Assembly (NCBI RefSeq): GCF_038024855.1
Contig: NZ_CP139089.1
Location: 2,638,501 to 2,702,500, forward strand
DNA length: 64,000 nt
Direction of reading: 5' to 3'
Source of the DNA: Methylocella tundrae
Lineage (GTDB): Bacteria; Pseudomonadota; Alphaproteobacteria; Rhizobiales; Beijerinckiaceae
Below the pieces are notes generated by a model that did not search any database, was not told the DNA's origin, and saw nothing but the letters and a program-made list of their open reading frames with translations. Shown here in pieces: positions 46,173-56,824 of this stretch (its first letter is position 1; every line of letters begins with the position of its first letter). The position numbers and the translations under genes were made by a program.

Positions 46173-49100
46173 ATGGCGCGCCAGAATGGCACTGATACGG
46201 CGAATGGTTCGGGAGGGGCCAGCGCGGGCCGCTCGGAGCCGAACGCCAAATTCGCGCAGACTTCTTTTCTTTACGGCGGCAACGCCGCCTATGTTGAACA
46301 GCTCCAGGCCGCCTATGAGCGCGATCGGAACGCCGTCGATCCCGAATGGCGGAGCTTTTTCGAACAGCTCAACGACGAACGCGCGGCGGTCGAGACCAGC
46401 GCCAACGGACCGCATTGGCGCGCGCCCAACTGGCCGCTCACGCCGAACGGCGAACTGATCTCCGCGCTCGACGGCAATTGGGGCAAGCCCGACCTCACAG
46501 CCAAGGCCGCCGCCAAGGGCGACCAGAAGGCCGAAGCGAAACCAGCGATCGAAGCAAAACCCGGATCAGCCGTCCCTGGGCCTGACGTTCAGCGCGCGAC
46601 GCGCGATTCCGTGCGCGCCCTGATGATGATCCGCGCCTATCGCATGCGTGGACATTTACACGCAAAGCTCGACCCGCTCGGCATCGAGCGGCCAAGAGAC
46701 AATGAAGAGCTGCATCCTGCGACCTATGGGTTCACCGAGGCCGATTATGATCGCAAGATCTTCCTCGATCATGTGCTCGGGCTCGAATTCGCCACCATCC
46801 GGGAAATGCTGCCGATCCTGCGCCGCACCTATTGCGACACGATCGGCTTTGAATTCATGCACATGTCGGATCCGGCGGAAAAGGCCTGGATGCAGGAGCG
46901 CATCGAGGGCCCCGGCAAGGAAATCAGCTTCACGCGCGAGGGCAAACGCGCGATTTTGAACAAGCTGATCGAGGCCGAGGGCTTCGAGAAGTTTCTCGAC
47001 GTCAAATATACCGGCACGAAGCGGTTTGGCCTCGACGGCGGCGAATCGCTTGTTCCGGCGCTCGAACAGATCATCAAGCGCGGCGGCGCGCTCGGCGTTC
47101 GCGAGATCGTCATTGGCATGGCCCATCGCGGCCGCCTCAACGTCCTGTCGCAGGTGATGGGCAAGCCCCACCGCGCGATCTTTCACGAATTCAAGGGCGG
47201 CTCGCAGACGCCGGACGAAGTCGAAGGGTCGGGCGACGTCAAATATCATCTCGGCGCCTCGTCGGATCGCGATTTCGACAATAACCGGGTCCATCTGTCG
47301 CTGACCGCCAACCCTTCCCATCTCGAAATCGTCGATCCGGTCGTGCTCGGCAAGGTGCGCGCCAAGCAGGACCAGTTGCATGACGTCGTCGATCGCACGC
47401 ATGTCCTGCCGCTGCTGCTGCATGGCGACGCGGCGTTTGCCGGCCAGGGCGTCATCGCGGAATGTTTCGGCCTTTCCGGCCTCAAGGGCTACCGGACCGG
47501 CGGTTCGATCCATTTCATCATCAACAACCAGATCGGCTTCACCACCTCGCCGCGTTATTCGCGTTCGTCCCCCTATCCGTCGGACACCGCGAAAATGATC
47601 GAGGCGCCGATCATTCATGTGAATGGCGACGACCCGGAAGCCGTTGTCTACGCGGCCAAAATCGCGATCGAGTTCCGGCAGAAGTTCCATAAGCCCGTCG
47701 TGATCGATATGTTCTGCTATCGCCGGTTCGGCCATAATGAGGGCGACGAACCGAGCTTCACGCAGCCGATCATGTACAAAAGGATCCGCGCGCATCGCAC
47801 GACGCTCGACGTTTATGCTGAGAAGCTGCTTGCCGAGGGCGTCGTAGCGGCTGGCGAAGTCGAGAAGCTGCGGGCGAATTGGCGGGGCCGCCTCGACGCC
47901 GAGTTCGAAGCCGGCCAATCCTATCAGCCAAACAAAGCCGATTGGCTCGACGGCCGATGGGCGGGCCTCAAGCCGGCGCTCGTCACCGCCGAGGACGACC
48001 GGCGCGGGCGCACCGGCGTCGATCCGGCGCGCCTCAAGGAAATCGGCGAGCGCCTGACTACCCTGCCCGCCAATTTCAACGTGCACCGGACCGTCGCCCG
48101 GCTGCTCGACAACCGGCGCAAGATGATCGAGACCGGCCAGGGCATCGACTGGGCGATGGCCGAAGCGCTCGCTTTCGGCGCGCTGGTCGATGAAGGCCAC
48201 CCCGTGCGGCTGTCGGGGCAGGACAGCGAACGCGGCACATTCTCGCAACGCCATTCCGTGCTGAACGATCAGGAAACGGAAGCGCGCTACGTACCGCTGA
48301 ACCATATCCGCGACGAACAGGCCCATTATGAGGTCATCAATTCGATGCTCTCGGAGGAGGCGGTGCTCGGATTCGAATATGGCTATTCGCTGTCCGAACC
48401 GAATGCGCTGGTGCTGTGGGAGGCGCAATTCGGCGACTTCGCCAATGGCGCGCAGGTGGTTTTCGATCAGTTCATGTCGGCCGGCGAGCGTAAATGGCTG
48501 CGCATGTCCGGCCTCGTCTGCCTGTTGCCGCACGGTTATGAAGGCCAGGGGCCCGAGCATTCCTCGGCGCGCCTCGAGCGCTATCTGCAGATGTGCGCCG
48601 AAGACAATATGCAGGTCGCCAATTGCACGTCCCCGGCGAATTACTTCCATATCCTGCGCCGGCAGTTGAAGCGTGAATTCCGTAAGCCGCTGATTTTGAT
48701 GACGCCGAAATCGCTTCTGCGTCACAAGCGCTGTGTTTCGAGCTTCGACGAATTCATTGTCGGCTCCTCATTCCATCGCGTTCTGCGCGATCATGGCGAG
48801 AAGTTCCCGGCCGAATTCAAGCTTAAGCCCGACGCCGAGATCAGACGCGTTGTCCTTTGCACCGGCAAGGTCTATTACGATCTTCTCGAAGAGCGCGAAA
48901 AACGCGGCGTCGACGACGTCTACCTTTTGCGCGTCGAGCAGCTCTATCCCTTCCCGCTGAAAGCGCTCGTCAATCTCCTCGCGCGCTTCAAGCAGGCCGA
49001 GGTGATCTGGTGCCAGGAAGAACCCAAAAACATGGGCGCCTGGAATTTCGTCGATCCCTATCTCGAATGGGTGCTCGGCCAGGTTGGCGGCAAATCGAGG

Positions 49101-49208
49101 CGTCCGCGCTATGCCGGCCGACCCGCCGCCGCGGCCACCGCGACGGGGCTGATGTCGAAACATCTGGCTCAGCTGAAGGCGTTCATGGACGATATTTATG
49201 CGCCCTGA
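46173..49208 (+). CDS. sucA: 2-Oxoglutarate dehydrogenase E1 component
   Basis: Thiamine-diphosphate enzyme of 1011 residues that decarboxylates 2-oxoglutarate. The N-terminal FLYGGNAAYVEQLQAAYERD segment, IGMAHRGRLNVL, HLSLTANPSHLEIVDPVVLGKVRAKQDQ, the ThDP-binding GDAAFAGQGVIAE to NNQIGFTTSP, and the C-terminal transketolase-like part with RHSVLNDQETEA are all typical. It starts about 250 bases after sucD, so it may have its own promoter. Alpha-proteobacterial length. Confidence 0.96.
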   Translation: MARQNGTDTANGSGGASAGRSEPNAKFAQTSFLYGGNAAYVEQLQAAYERDRNAVDPEWRSFFEQLNDERAAVETSANGPHWRAPNWPLTPNGELISALDGNWGKPDLTAKAAAKGDQKAEAKPAIEAKPGSAVPGPDVQRATRDSVRALMMIRAYRMRGHLHAKLDPLGIERPRDNEELHPATYGFTEADYDRKIFLDHVLGLEFATIREMLPILRRTYCDTIGFEFMHMSDPAEKAWMQERIEGPGKEISFTREGKRAILNKLIEAEGFEKFLDVKYTGTKRFGLDGGESLVPALEQIIKRGGALGVREIVIGMAHRGRLNVLSQVMGKPHRAIFHEFKGGSQTPDEVEGSGDVKYHLGASSDRDFDNNRVHLSLTANPSHLEIVDPVVLGKVRAKQDQLHDVVDRTHVLPLLLHGDAAFAGQGVIAECFGLSGLKGYRTGGSIHFIINNQIGFTTSPRYSRSSPYPSDTAKMIEAPIIHVNGDDPEAVVYAAKIAIEFRQKFHKPVVIDMFCYRRFGHNEGDEPSFTQPIMYKRIRAHRTTLDVYAEKLLAEGVVAAGEVEKLRANWRGRLDAEFEAGQSYQPNKADWLDGRWAGLKPALVTAEDDRRGRTGVDPARLKEIGERLTTLPANFNVHRTVARLLDNRRKMIETGQGIDWAMAEALAFGALVDEGHPVRLSGQDSERGTFSQRHSVLNDQETEARYVPLNHIRDEQAHYEVINSMLSEEAVLGFEYGYSLSEPNALVLWEAQFGDFANGAQVVFDQFMSAGERKWLRMSGLVCLLPHGYEGQGPEHSSARLERYLQMCAEDNMQVANCTSPANYFHILRRQLKREFRKPLILMTPKSLLRHKRCVSSFDEFIVGSSFHRVLRDHGEKFPAEFKLKPDAEIRRVVLCTGKVYYDLLEEREKRGVDDVYLLRVEQLYPFPLKALVNLLARFKQAEVIWCQEEPKNMGAWNFVDPYLEWVLGQVGGKSRRPRYAGRPAAAATATGLMSKHLAQLKAFMDDIYAP

Positions 49209-49346
49209 TCCGGCCACGGCTCGTCCAGCCTGTGACTTCCCCGAGCGCGGTGGCTTCCTCCGCGCTCTCAATCCTTTTTATTCAGCGCATGATCTCATTC
49301 TTTCCAGGATCATGCTCGCACGGCAGCATGACATGGGCATTGAAAG

Positions 49347-50582
49347 ATGACGATTGAAATCCGCGTTCCGACTTTGGGCGAATCGGTCAGCGAAGCAACG
49401 ATCGGACGTTGGTTCAAGAAGGCGGGCGACGCTGTCAAGGCGGATGAGCCCCTGGTTGAGCTCGAAACCGACAAAGTCACGCTCGAGGTCAATGCGCCCT
49501 CTTCCGGCGTGCTCGCCGAGATCACCGTGAAGGATGGCGAAACCGTCGGCGTCGGCGCGCTTTTGGGCCAGATCAGCGATTCGGGCGCGCCCGCGAAAAC
49601 CGAGGCGAAAGCTCCGGCAGCCGCTCCCGTGGCGGCTCCGGCGGTTGAAAAAGCCTCCGCCGCGCCCCTCTCCAGCCTTCCCATCATGGCGCCGTCCCCC
49701 GCCGCGGCAAAAATCGCGGCCGACAAAGGCCTCGACCCCGCCGCCATCGCAGGCTCCGGGGTGCGCGGCCAAGTGCTGAAGGGTGATGTGCTCGCCAGGA
49801 TCGCCAGCCCCGCTCCGGCCGCCTCTGTCAGCCCGGCGCCGGCGCCGGTCCAGGCAAGAGCGGCCTCGCCGGCTTCCGACGCTGAGCGCGAAGAACGCGT
49901 TCGCATGACGCGGCTGCGCCTCACCATCGCGCGCCGTCTGAAGGATGCGCAGAACACCGCCGCGATGTTGACGACCTTCAACGAGGTCGACATGACCGAG
50001 GTGATGGCGCTGCGGTCCAAATACAAAGACGTGTTCGAGAAGAAACACGGCTCGAAGCTCGGCTTCATGGGCTTCTTCGTCAAAGCCGTCGTCGGCGCGC
50101 TGAAGGAGATCCCTTCGATCAACGCCGAGATCGACGGCGATGATCTGGTCTTCAAGAATTACTACCACATCGGCATCGCCGTCGGCTCCGAGAAGGGCCT
50201 CATCGTCCCAGTCGTGCGCGACGCCGATCAGCTGGGTCTCGCGGCCATTGAGAAAACCATCGCGGGCCTTGGCAAGCGCGCCCGGGACGGGCAGCTCAAG
50301 ATCGAGGAGCTGCAGGGCGGCACCTTCACCATCACCAATGGCGGCATCTATGGCTCGCTGATGTCGACGCCGATTCTCAACGCGCCGCAGTCCGGCATTT
50401 TGGGCATGCACAAGATCCAGGACCGGCCCGTCGCCGTCGGCGGCAAGATCGAAATCCGCCCGATGATGTATCTCGCGCTCTCCTACGACCATCGCATCGT
50501 CGACGGCAAGGAGGCGGTGACATTCCTCGTCCGCGTCAAGGAAGCTCTCGAAGATCCGGCGCGGCTCGTCCTCGATATCTGA
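49347..50582 (+). CDS. sucB: 2-Oxoglutarate dehydrogenase E2 (dihydrolipoyl succinyltransferase)
   Basis: E2 of 411 residues. Lipoyl Lys43 lies in [15 protein letters not shown], then an Ala/Pro linker, a peripheral-subunit-binding domain ([27 protein letters not shown], with [12 protein letters not shown]), a second linker and the acyltransferase with His382 and Asp386 in [12 protein letters not shown]. One lipoyl domain, as for SucB. 138 bases after sucA, in the same direction. Confidence 0.95.
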   Translation: MTIEIRVPTLGESVSEATIGRWFKKAGDAVKADEPLVELETDKVTLEVNAPSSGVLAEITVKDGETVGVGALLGQISDSGAPAKTEAKAPAAAPVAAPAVEKASAAPLSSLPIMAPSPAAAKIAADKGLDPAAIAGSGVRGQVLKGDVLARIASPAPAASVSPAPAPVQARAASPASDAEREERVRMTRLRLTIARRLKDAQNTAAMLTTFNEVDMTEVMALRSKYKDVFEKKHGSKLGFMGFFVKAVVGALKEIPSINAEIDGDDLVFKNYYHIGIAVGSEKGLIVPVVRDADQLGLAAIEKTIAGLGKRARDGQLKIEELQGGTFTITNGGIYGSLMSTPILNAPQSGILGMHKIQDRPVAVGGKIEIRPMMYLALSYDHRIVDGKEAVTFLVRVKEALEDPARLVLDI

Positions 50583-50722
50583 AAACAAGAGCCGCCCGGA
50601 AAGATCAACGCCAGACCCTGTCCTGCCTCGGGCCATCGCGGTCCGTCTTCCGCCATCCTTCCGCCATCCTTTGAAACGCCATCGCGCGGTTTCCCCGGAT
50701 GCGGTCGATTTTGTGAGGCTTC

Positions 50723-52126
50723 ATGTCAACTTACGATCTGATCGTCATTGGAACCGGCCCCGGCGGCTATGTCTGCGCGATCCGCGCCGCGCAGCTCGGC
50801 ATGAAGGTCGCCGTCGTCGAAAAGCGTAAGACCAAGACGCATGGCGGCACCTGCCTCAATATCGGCTGCATCCCCTCGAAGGCGCTGCTTTACGCGTCCG
50901 AGAAACTCGCCGAGGCAAACCATGACCTTGCCGCTCTCGGCGTCATCGTCGACAAGCCGAAGCTCGATCTGCCGGCCATGCTGAAGCACAAGGACGACAC
51001 GGTCGGCGCCAACGTCAACGGCATCGGCTTCCTGTTCAAGAAGCACAAGATCGAGTCCTTCTTCGGCCTCGGGGAGATCAAGGCGCCGGGCGAGGTCGAG
51101 GTCACGGCGGAGGACGGAACGAAACAGACCATCACCGCCAGGAACATCGTGATCGCGACGGGGTCCGACGTCACGCCGCTTCCCGGCGTCGAGATCGACG
51201 AACAAACCATCGTCTCCTCGACGGGCGCGCTCAGTCTGGCGGAGCCGCCGAAGGATCTGCTCGTCGTCGGCGCCGGCGTCATAGGCCTTGAACTCGGCTC
51301 GGTCTGGGGCCGGCTCGGCAGCAATGTGACGGTCGTCGAATTTTTAGATCGCATCCTGCCCGGCGTTGACGCGGAAGTCGGCAAGCAGTTCCAGCGCATC
51401 CTGCAAAAACAGGGCTTTACCTTCCAGCTCGGCCAGAAGGTCTCGAAAATCGAGAAAGGCAAGCGGCTAAGGGTGACGATCGAACCCGCCGCCGGGGGCG
51501 AGGCCTCGACGCTTGAAGCCGACGTCGTTCTGGTCGCAATCGGCCGGCGTCCCGTCACGGAAGGGCTCGGGCTTGAAAAAATCGGCGTCGCGATGGAGCG
51601 CGGCCGGGTCGTCATCGACGATCATTTCGCCACCAATGTGCCTGGCGTTTACGCGCTCGGCGACGTCGTGCGCGGCCCGATGCTCGCCCATAAGGCCGAG
51701 GACGAAGGCCTTGCGGTCGCCGAAATTCTGGCTGGTCAGCACGGGCATGTGAATTATGAGGCGATCCCCTCCGTCGTCTATACGTCGCCGGAAATCGCTT
51801 CCGTCGGCGCGACGGAAGAGGAGCTGAAAGCCAAGGGAATCGCCTATAAGGTCGGCAAATTCCCCTTCACCGCCAATGGCCGCGCGCGGGCGATGCGGCA
51901 GACCGACGGCTTCGTCAAATTTCTCGCCGACGCCGAGACCGACCGCGTGCTTGGCGTGCATATCCTTGGGGCCGGCGCCGGCGAACTCATCGCCGAGGCC
52001 TGCCTTCTGATCGAATTCGGCGGCTCCTCGGAAGATCTCGCCCGCACCAGCCACGCCCATCCGACCCTTTCTGAAGCGATGCGCGAAGCAGCACTGGCGG
52101 TGGAGAAGCGGCAGATTCATATGTAA
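50723..52126 (+). CDS. lpdA: Dihydrolipoyl dehydrogenase (E3)
   Basis: Flavoprotein of 467 residues that reoxidises lipoyl groups. [17 protein letters not shown] is the FAD site, the redox pair is Cys44 and Cys49 in [16 protein letters not shown], the NAD-binding motif is [19 protein letters not shown], and the C-terminal [13 protein letters not shown] carries the catalytic His. Last gene of the TCA block; it is the E3 dedicated to the 2-oxoglutarate dehydrogenase complex and perhaps shared with others. Confidence 0.96.
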   Translation: MSTYDLIVIGTGPGGYVCAIRAAQLGMKVAVVEKRKTKTHGGTCLNIGCIPSKALLYASEKLAEANHDLAALGVIVDKPKLDLPAMLKHKDDTVGANVNGIGFLFKKHKIESFFGLGEIKAPGEVEVTAEDGTKQTITARNIVIATGSDVTPLPGVEIDEQTIVSSTGALSLAEPPKDLLVVGAGVIGLELGSVWGRLGSNVTVVEFLDRILPGVDAEVGKQFQRILQKQGFTFQLGQKVSKIEKGKRLRVTIEPAAGGEASTLEADVVLVAIGRRPVTEGLGLEKIGVAMERGRVVIDDHFATNVPGVYALGDVVRGPMLAHKAEDEGLAVAEILAGQHGHVNYEAIPSVVYTSPEIASVGATEEELKAKGIAYKVGKFPFTANGRARAMRQTDGFVKFLADAETDRVLGVHILGAGAGELIAEACLLIEFGGSSEDLARTSHAHPTLSEAMREAALAVEKRQIHM

Positions 52127-52215
52127 GGCAGGCGCGGACGATTTGACCGTTGCCGAAGCGCCCGATCGACAGGGCGGCGCCCGGTTGCCGACCATGCGCG
52201 CGCCCAACAAAGCGC

Positions 52216-53655
52216 CTACACATCCTTGAACGGGAAGGGCGAGACGCTGCGCGTCGATTCATCGACGAGAAGGGCGCGAAGGGCCGGCGGCGCGGCGCGC
52301 TGGGCGCAGCCCGGCCGCTCGCAGAGGCGGCAGTTGATGCCGATTGGCGTTGCCTCGGGAGCATCGGGATCAAGCCGCCTCGCGTAGACGAGCCGGCGCG
52401 CATATTTGATCTCGCAGCCAAGTCCGATGGCGAAGCGCGGCTCGATGCCGCCCCAGGGCGTAATCGACCGGCGCACCGTGCGGGCGATGGAAAACCACTG
52501 CGATCCGTCCATCAGCTCGATGACCTGCGTCAAAATGCGGCCGGGATTGGCGAAAGTCGCGTGGATGTTCCACAAAGCGCAGGTGCCGCCCGAATTGGCG
52601 AAGGGAAAGCGGCTCGAGGAAAAGCGTTTCGAGACATTGCCGGCGATGTCGACGCGCAGCAGGAAGAATGGAATGCCGCGCGCGGTCTGCCGCGACAGCG
52701 TCGTCAAGCGATGGGCCACCTGCTCGAAGCTCGCGCCAAAGCGCGCCGCAAGAACCTCGACGTCATAGCCGACAAGCTCCGCCGCCTCATAGAAACGGTC
52801 GTAGGGCATCATCAAAGCGCCGGCGAAATAATTGGCGAGCGTGACGCGCAATAGTTTGCGGGCGACCTCGCTCTGCTCGAGGCGCGCGACGGTTTCATTC
52901 AGGAGCCCGTCGAATTCTGTCAGCGCCAGCTGATAGGCGGCCTGAAAGGTCCTGCCCGGCTGGTCCATGACTTCGGAGATCATTAATTGCTTGCGGTGAT
53001 GATCATACCAGCGCAGCCGATCGCCCATAACTTCGAGCGGGAGCGCGCGCACGCGAATGCCGTGGCGCATGCGCAGATAGTCCGTCAGCGCCGGGAACAG
53101 GCCGTGCGGCTCGACCTGCAGGGTCGAGGCGAAGGATTCGGCCGCCTCGTCAAGGTCGGCGAAGTGGTTACGGGCGTCCTGCAGAACGCCGCGCACCTTT
53201 TCGATGGGGCTCTCGCCAAGCAGCGGCTCGGCCCGATCGCGGTCCGCGCCGGAGAAAATTCCCGCTTCGCTCGCCTCGCGCGCCGTCGAATAGGCGCGAT
53301 AGAGCCGCAGCATGGCGGCGAGGAGCGCCGGGGAATGTTCGGCGGCGTCGCGCACCTCGCCGCGCGGCACGGGGGCGTCGCGAAACAGCGGATCGGCAAG
53401 AATTTGCTCCATATCGCCGACCGACTGCTCCCCGTCGGCCTCCATGAAATCGCGGGGATCGACGCCATAGACGTCGGTGAGCCGGATCAACACCTGCACG
53501 GTGATCGGCCGCTGGTTGCTTTCCATGAGATTGAGATAGCTCGGCGAGACGTCGAGTTCGTCGGCCATGCGCGCCTGTGTGAGGCGCCTTTCGCGGCGCA
53601 GGCGCTTGAGGCGCGGTCCGGCGAAAATCTTCCTTGATCCAGTTTCGGCGCCCAT
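52216..53655 (-). CDS. ScfR/RamB-type short-chain-acyl regulator (XRE family)
   Basis: Regulator of 479 residues. The helix-turn-helix is at about 12-60 (RLKRLRRERRLTQARMADEL, SPSYLNLMESNQRP). The middle is a peptidase-like sensor segment as in DUF955 (YDHHRKQLMISEVM, QLALTEFDG), and the C-terminus has the GIEPRFAIGLGCEIKYA segment and CRLCERPGCAQRA of DUF2083-type short-chain fatty acyl-CoA regulators. RamB/ScfR proteins control acetate and glyoxylate-shunt genes. It diverges from aceA, its likely target. ATG 53655 has AAAGAG upstream. Confidence 0.85.
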   Translation of the reverse strand: MGAETGSRKIFAGPRLKRLRRERRLTQARMADELDVSPSYLNLMESNQRPITVQVLIRLTDVYGVDPRDFMEADGEQSVGDMEQILADPLFRDAPVPRGEVRDAAEHSPALLAAMLRLYRAYSTAREASEAGIFSGADRDRAEPLLGESPIEKVRGVLQDARNHFADLDEAAESFASTLQVEPHGLFPALTDYLRMRHGIRVRALPLEVMGDRLRWYDHHRKQLMISEVMDQPGRTFQAAYQLALTEFDGLLNETVARLEQSEVARKLLRVTLANYFAGALMMPYDRFYEAAELVGYDVEVLAARFGASFEQVAHRLTTLSRQTARGIPFFLLRVDIAGNVSKRFSSSRFPFANSGGTCALWNIHATFANPGRILTQVIELMDGSQWFSIARTVRRSITPWGGIEPRFAIGLGCEIKYARRLVYARRLDPDAPEATPIGINCRLCERPGCAQRAAPPALRALLVDESTRSVSPFPFKDV

Positions 53656-53704
53656 TGTAAAACTCTTTGCAGACACACAAATTTACAAGGAAGGAAGTTT
53701 ACAC
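53655..53704. promoter_or_regulatory. Candidate operator in the scfR-aceA intergenic region
   Basis: TTGTAAA (53655-53661) and TTTACAA (53682-53688) form an inverted pair 20 bases apart, and a further TTTACAC is at 53698-53704. The first arm overlaps the regulator start codon, consistent with autorepression. This is a pattern seen by eye, without a matched consensus. Confidence 0.35.
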
Positions 53705-53872
53705 TATCACCTCATTCTATGTCGAATGGCTTGCCTGAAACAGCAATTTGTCGCCTATATGCCACAACATCGTCCGCTGGATCAGCGGATGTCAATTGCT
53801 GTGAACGTTGTGATTTGTGGAGAACAAGATGAGCAAAGCGATCAGCTTTGAAGACCGGACGAGGGGCGCACG

Positions 53873-55504
53873 ATGAACTATCAAAGCACGATCTCCGGGC
53901 CCGGGCAGGCTAACGAATATCAAAGCCATATTGCCCAGATGAAGCAGCTCATCGAACGTCAGAACGGCACGTGGAGCGGCATTAACCCCGAGTCCGTCGC
54001 CCGCATGCGCCTGCAGAACCGCTTCCAGACGGGTCTCGATATCGCCAGATATACCGCTGCGATTATGCGCAAGGACATGGCGGCCTATGACGCCGACCCT
54101 GCCCTTTACACCCAGTCGCTGGGCTGCTGGCACGGGTTCATCGGCCAGCAGAAGATGATCTCCATCAAGAAGCACTTCGGCACGACCGACCGCCGGTACC
54201 TGTACCTCTCCGGCTGGATGGTCGCCGCGCTGCGCTCCGAATTCGGTCCGCTCCCGGACCAGTCGATGCATGAGAAGACGTCGGTGCCGGCTCTGATCGA
54301 AGAGCTTTACACCTTCCTGCGCCAGGCGGACGCCCGCGAACTCGGCGGCATGTTCCGCGCCATCGACGCCGCCCGCGCGGCCGGCGACGGCGCCAAGGAA
54401 CAGGAGCTGCTGGCGGCGGCCGACAATTTCCAGACCCATGTGGTGCCGATCATCGCGGACATTGACGCGGGCTTCGGCAATGCGGAAGCGACCTATCTGC
54501 TGGCCAAGAAGATGATCGAGGCCGGCGCCTGCGCGCTTCAGATCGAAAACCAGGTGTCGGACGAAAAGCAGTGCGGCCATCAGGACGGCAAGGTGACTGT
54601 GCCTCACGAGGTCTTCCTCGCGAAAGTGCGCGCCTGCCGCTACGCTTTCCTCGAACTCGGCGTCGAGGACGGCATTATCGTTACGCGCACCGACTCGCTC
54701 GGGGCCGGCCTCACCCAGCAGATCGCCGTCAGCCACGAGCCGGGCGATCTCGGCGACCAGTACAATGCGTTCCTGGACTGCGAGGAAGTCGCGGCCGGGG
54801 AGGGTCGTAACGGCGACGTCATCATCAATCGCAATGGCAAGCTGCTGCGGCCGAAGCGCCTCGCCAGCAACCTCTATCAGTTCCGTCCCGGCACCGGAGC
54901 GGATCGTTGCGTGCTCGACTGCATCACCTCGCTGCAGAACGGCGCCGACCTCCTTTGGATCGAGACCGAAAAGCCGCACGTCGAGCAGATTGCGAGCATG
55001 GTGGACCGCATCCGGGCCGTCGTTCCCAATGCCAAGCTGGTCTATAACAATTCGCCGTCGTTCAACTGGACGCTGAATTTCCGCCAGCAGGTGTATGACG
55101 CCTGGAAAGCCGCGGGCAAGGACGTGTCCGCCTATGACCGGCCGGGCCTGATGAGCGTCGACTACGATCGCACGGATCTGGCCGCCGAAGCCGATGAGCG
55201 CATCCGCACCTTCCAGGCGGACGGCTCGAAGCGGGCGGGCATTTTCCACCATCTCATCACGCTTCCGACCTATCACACGGCGGCTCTGTCCACCGACAAT
55301 CTGGCGAAAGAATATTTCGGCGATCAGGGCATGCTCGGCTATGTCCGCAACGTTCAGCGTCAGGAAATCCGCCAGGGCATCGCCTGCGTCAAGCACCAGA
55401 ACATGGCTGGCTCCGACATGGGCGACGATCACAAGGAATATTTCGCCGGCGAGGCGGCCCTGAAGGCCGGCGGCACTCACAACACAATGAATCAGTTCGG
55501 CTAA
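53873..55504 (+). CDS. aceA: Isocitrate lyase, long type
   Basis: Glyoxylate-shunt enzyme of 543 residues (isocitrate to succinate plus glyoxylate). The catalytic signature is EKQCGHQDGK around 231-240, with metal-binding IADIDAGFGN at 194-203. Length and signature correspond to the long (about 530-545 aa) bacterial group rather than the E. coli-type 430-aa form. It is divergent from the ScfR/RamB-type regulator. Needed for growth on acetate and other C2 compounds. Followed by a strong terminator. Confidence 0.93.
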   Translation: MNYQSTISGPGQANEYQSHIAQMKQLIERQNGTWSGINPESVARMRLQNRFQTGLDIARYTAAIMRKDMAAYDADPALYTQSLGCWHGFIGQQKMISIKKHFGTTDRRYLYLSGWMVAALRSEFGPLPDQSMHEKTSVPALIEELYTFLRQADARELGGMFRAIDAARAAGDGAKEQELLAAADNFQTHVVPIIADIDAGFGNAEATYLLAKKMIEAGACALQIENQVSDEKQCGHQDGKVTVPHEVFLAKVRACRYAFLELGVEDGIIVTRTDSLGAGLTQQIAVSHEPGDLGDQYNAFLDCEEVAAGEGRNGDVIINRNGKLLRPKRLASNLYQFRPGTGADRCVLDCITSLQNGADLLWIETEKPHVEQIASMVDRIRAVVPNAKLVYNNSPSFNWTLNFRQQVYDAWKAAGKDVSAYDRPGLMSVDYDRTDLAAEADERIRTFQADGSKRAGIFHHLITLPTYHTAALSTDNLAKEYFGDQGMLGYVRNVQRQEIRQGIACVKHQNMAGSDMGDDHKEYFAGEAALKAGGTHNTMNQFG

Positions 55505-55535
55505 GGCGCCGGCGCTTTCATTGAGACAGATAACA

Positions 55536-55568
55536 GGGCGACCCGGAGCATCATGCTCCGGGTCGCCC
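55536..55568 (+). terminator. Terminator hairpin after aceA
   Basis: Perfect 16-bp arms GGGCGACCCGGAGCAT and ATGCTCCGGGTCGCCC around a single C, 32 bases after the aceA stop, followed by TTGCC. The stem is very strong although the U tract is short. It isolates aceA from chpT. Confidence 0.8.
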
Positions 55569-55820
55569 TTGCCATTTAGCGAGCCCCCGGGCGTCCGCTT
55601 CAAGGACCAGCTCGCCCCCGAGGACCGGAGCGCCGCCCCCGGCGCGCGCCCTTTGCTTCGGCGGCCGACTGCGGCTTCCCCGCCGCCAATGCGCCGCGAA
55701 TTTTCAAGCGTGTGCGAGGCGCTGGCGCTTTTTGATCATTTTGTTAATCTGTTCCCTGCAAAGATGTGGGGGCGCGCAATGCATTTGGCGCCGCGCATCG
55801 CCGACTCTAGCCGCGAACGG

Positions 55821-56507
55821 ATGCTCATGACGGATTTCGCACTCGACGCGCTCGATCTCGCAGCGCTTCTCTGCTCGAGAGTTTGCCATGACGTGATCAG
55901 CCCTGTCGGCGCGATCGTCAACGGACTCGAGGTTCTCGAGGACGAGAAAGACGCCGAGATGCGCGACATCGCTTTCGACCTCATCAAAAAAAGCGCCGAG
56001 ACGGCTTCTGCGCGGCTGCAATTCTGCCGGCTCGCTTTCGGCGCCGCGGGATCGGCGGGAGCCTCGATCGACACCGGAGAGGCCGAAAAAGTCGCCCGCG
56101 GCCTATTCGCTGATCAGAAAACACAGATCGAATGGCGCGCGGCGCGTGTTCTGATGCCGAAAAACCAGGTCAAGCTCATTCTCAATCTTTGCCTCATCGC
56201 CGCTGCTGCGATCCCGCGCGGCGGCGTCATTACGGTGACGACCGGCGACGCCGGCGCATCGGGAGACGCATTGCGTCTGCGCGTCACCGCACGAGGACCG
56301 AACGCGAAGCTCGCGAGCCATACGCCCTCGCTCCTCGCGGGAGCGCCCGAGCATAACGCCGTCGACGCCCACGCCATCCAGCCATTTTACACCAGCCTCG
56401 TCGCCAAGGCGGCCGATATGACTCTCGAAGTGGTCACTGAGCCCGATTTCGTCGCCATCGAAGCCTTCCCCGCGAGCGACCGCCTGGCGGCCGAGGTAGC
56501 CGCCTAG
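55821..56507 (+). CDS. chpT: ChpT histidine phosphotransferase
   Basis: Protein of about 228 residues. It has the phosphorylatable His23 in CSRVCHDVISPVGAIVNGLEVL, then helical pairing segments DIAFDLIKKSAETASARLQF and a degenerate ATPase-like C-terminal domain (VKLILNLCLIAAAAIPRGG). ChpT moves phosphate from CckA to CtrA and CpdR, driving the alphaproteobacterial cell cycle. The start is uncertain: ATG 55821 and 55827 both fit; longer in-frame starts upstream look unlike the family. It converges with ctrA. Confidence 0.85.
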   Translation: MLMTDFALDALDLAALLCSRVCHDVISPVGAIVNGLEVLEDEKDAEMRDIAFDLIKKSAETASARLQFCRLAFGAAGSAGASIDTGEAEKVARGLFADQKTQIEWRAARVLMPKNQVKLILNLCLIAAAAIPRGGVITVTTGDAGASGDALRLRVTARGPNAKLASHTPSLLAGAPEHNAVDAHAIQPFYTSLVAKAADMTLEVVTEPDFVAIEAFPASDRLAAEVAA

Positions 56508-56824
56508 GGCAAATAGCGCCGCAAAACTCCGGGCGGCAATGAAAGCTGCGAGGCGCAGCGAAAAAGCCGGCGCCCTAAGTCACGGAGTTTTTGAAGCCCC
56601 TATTGCCTCACATACACTGCGTTAATACCCCGCGCGGGGAGAGGCTTTTGTCGTGAACAAATGCGATTTGCCGTCGCACCGCGATCATTCAGCGCGGAAA
56701 GATCGTCAAGCGTCTCCAAAGTCGCTTTCGGTTTCCAGAACCGCCCGAAATTATAGAGGCCAATGCAAAAATCGGCCTCCCGGAGGGCGCCTGACCCATA
56801 GAGCCCCTTCGAGCGGACGGCGCG

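Noticed and set aside
46656..48725. Long open frame antisense to sucA
   Set aside because: Shadow of sucA; no motifs and no ribosome site.
53792..55603. Long open frame antisense to aceA
   Set aside because: Shadow of aceA, with composition typical of antisense frames in GC-rich DNA.
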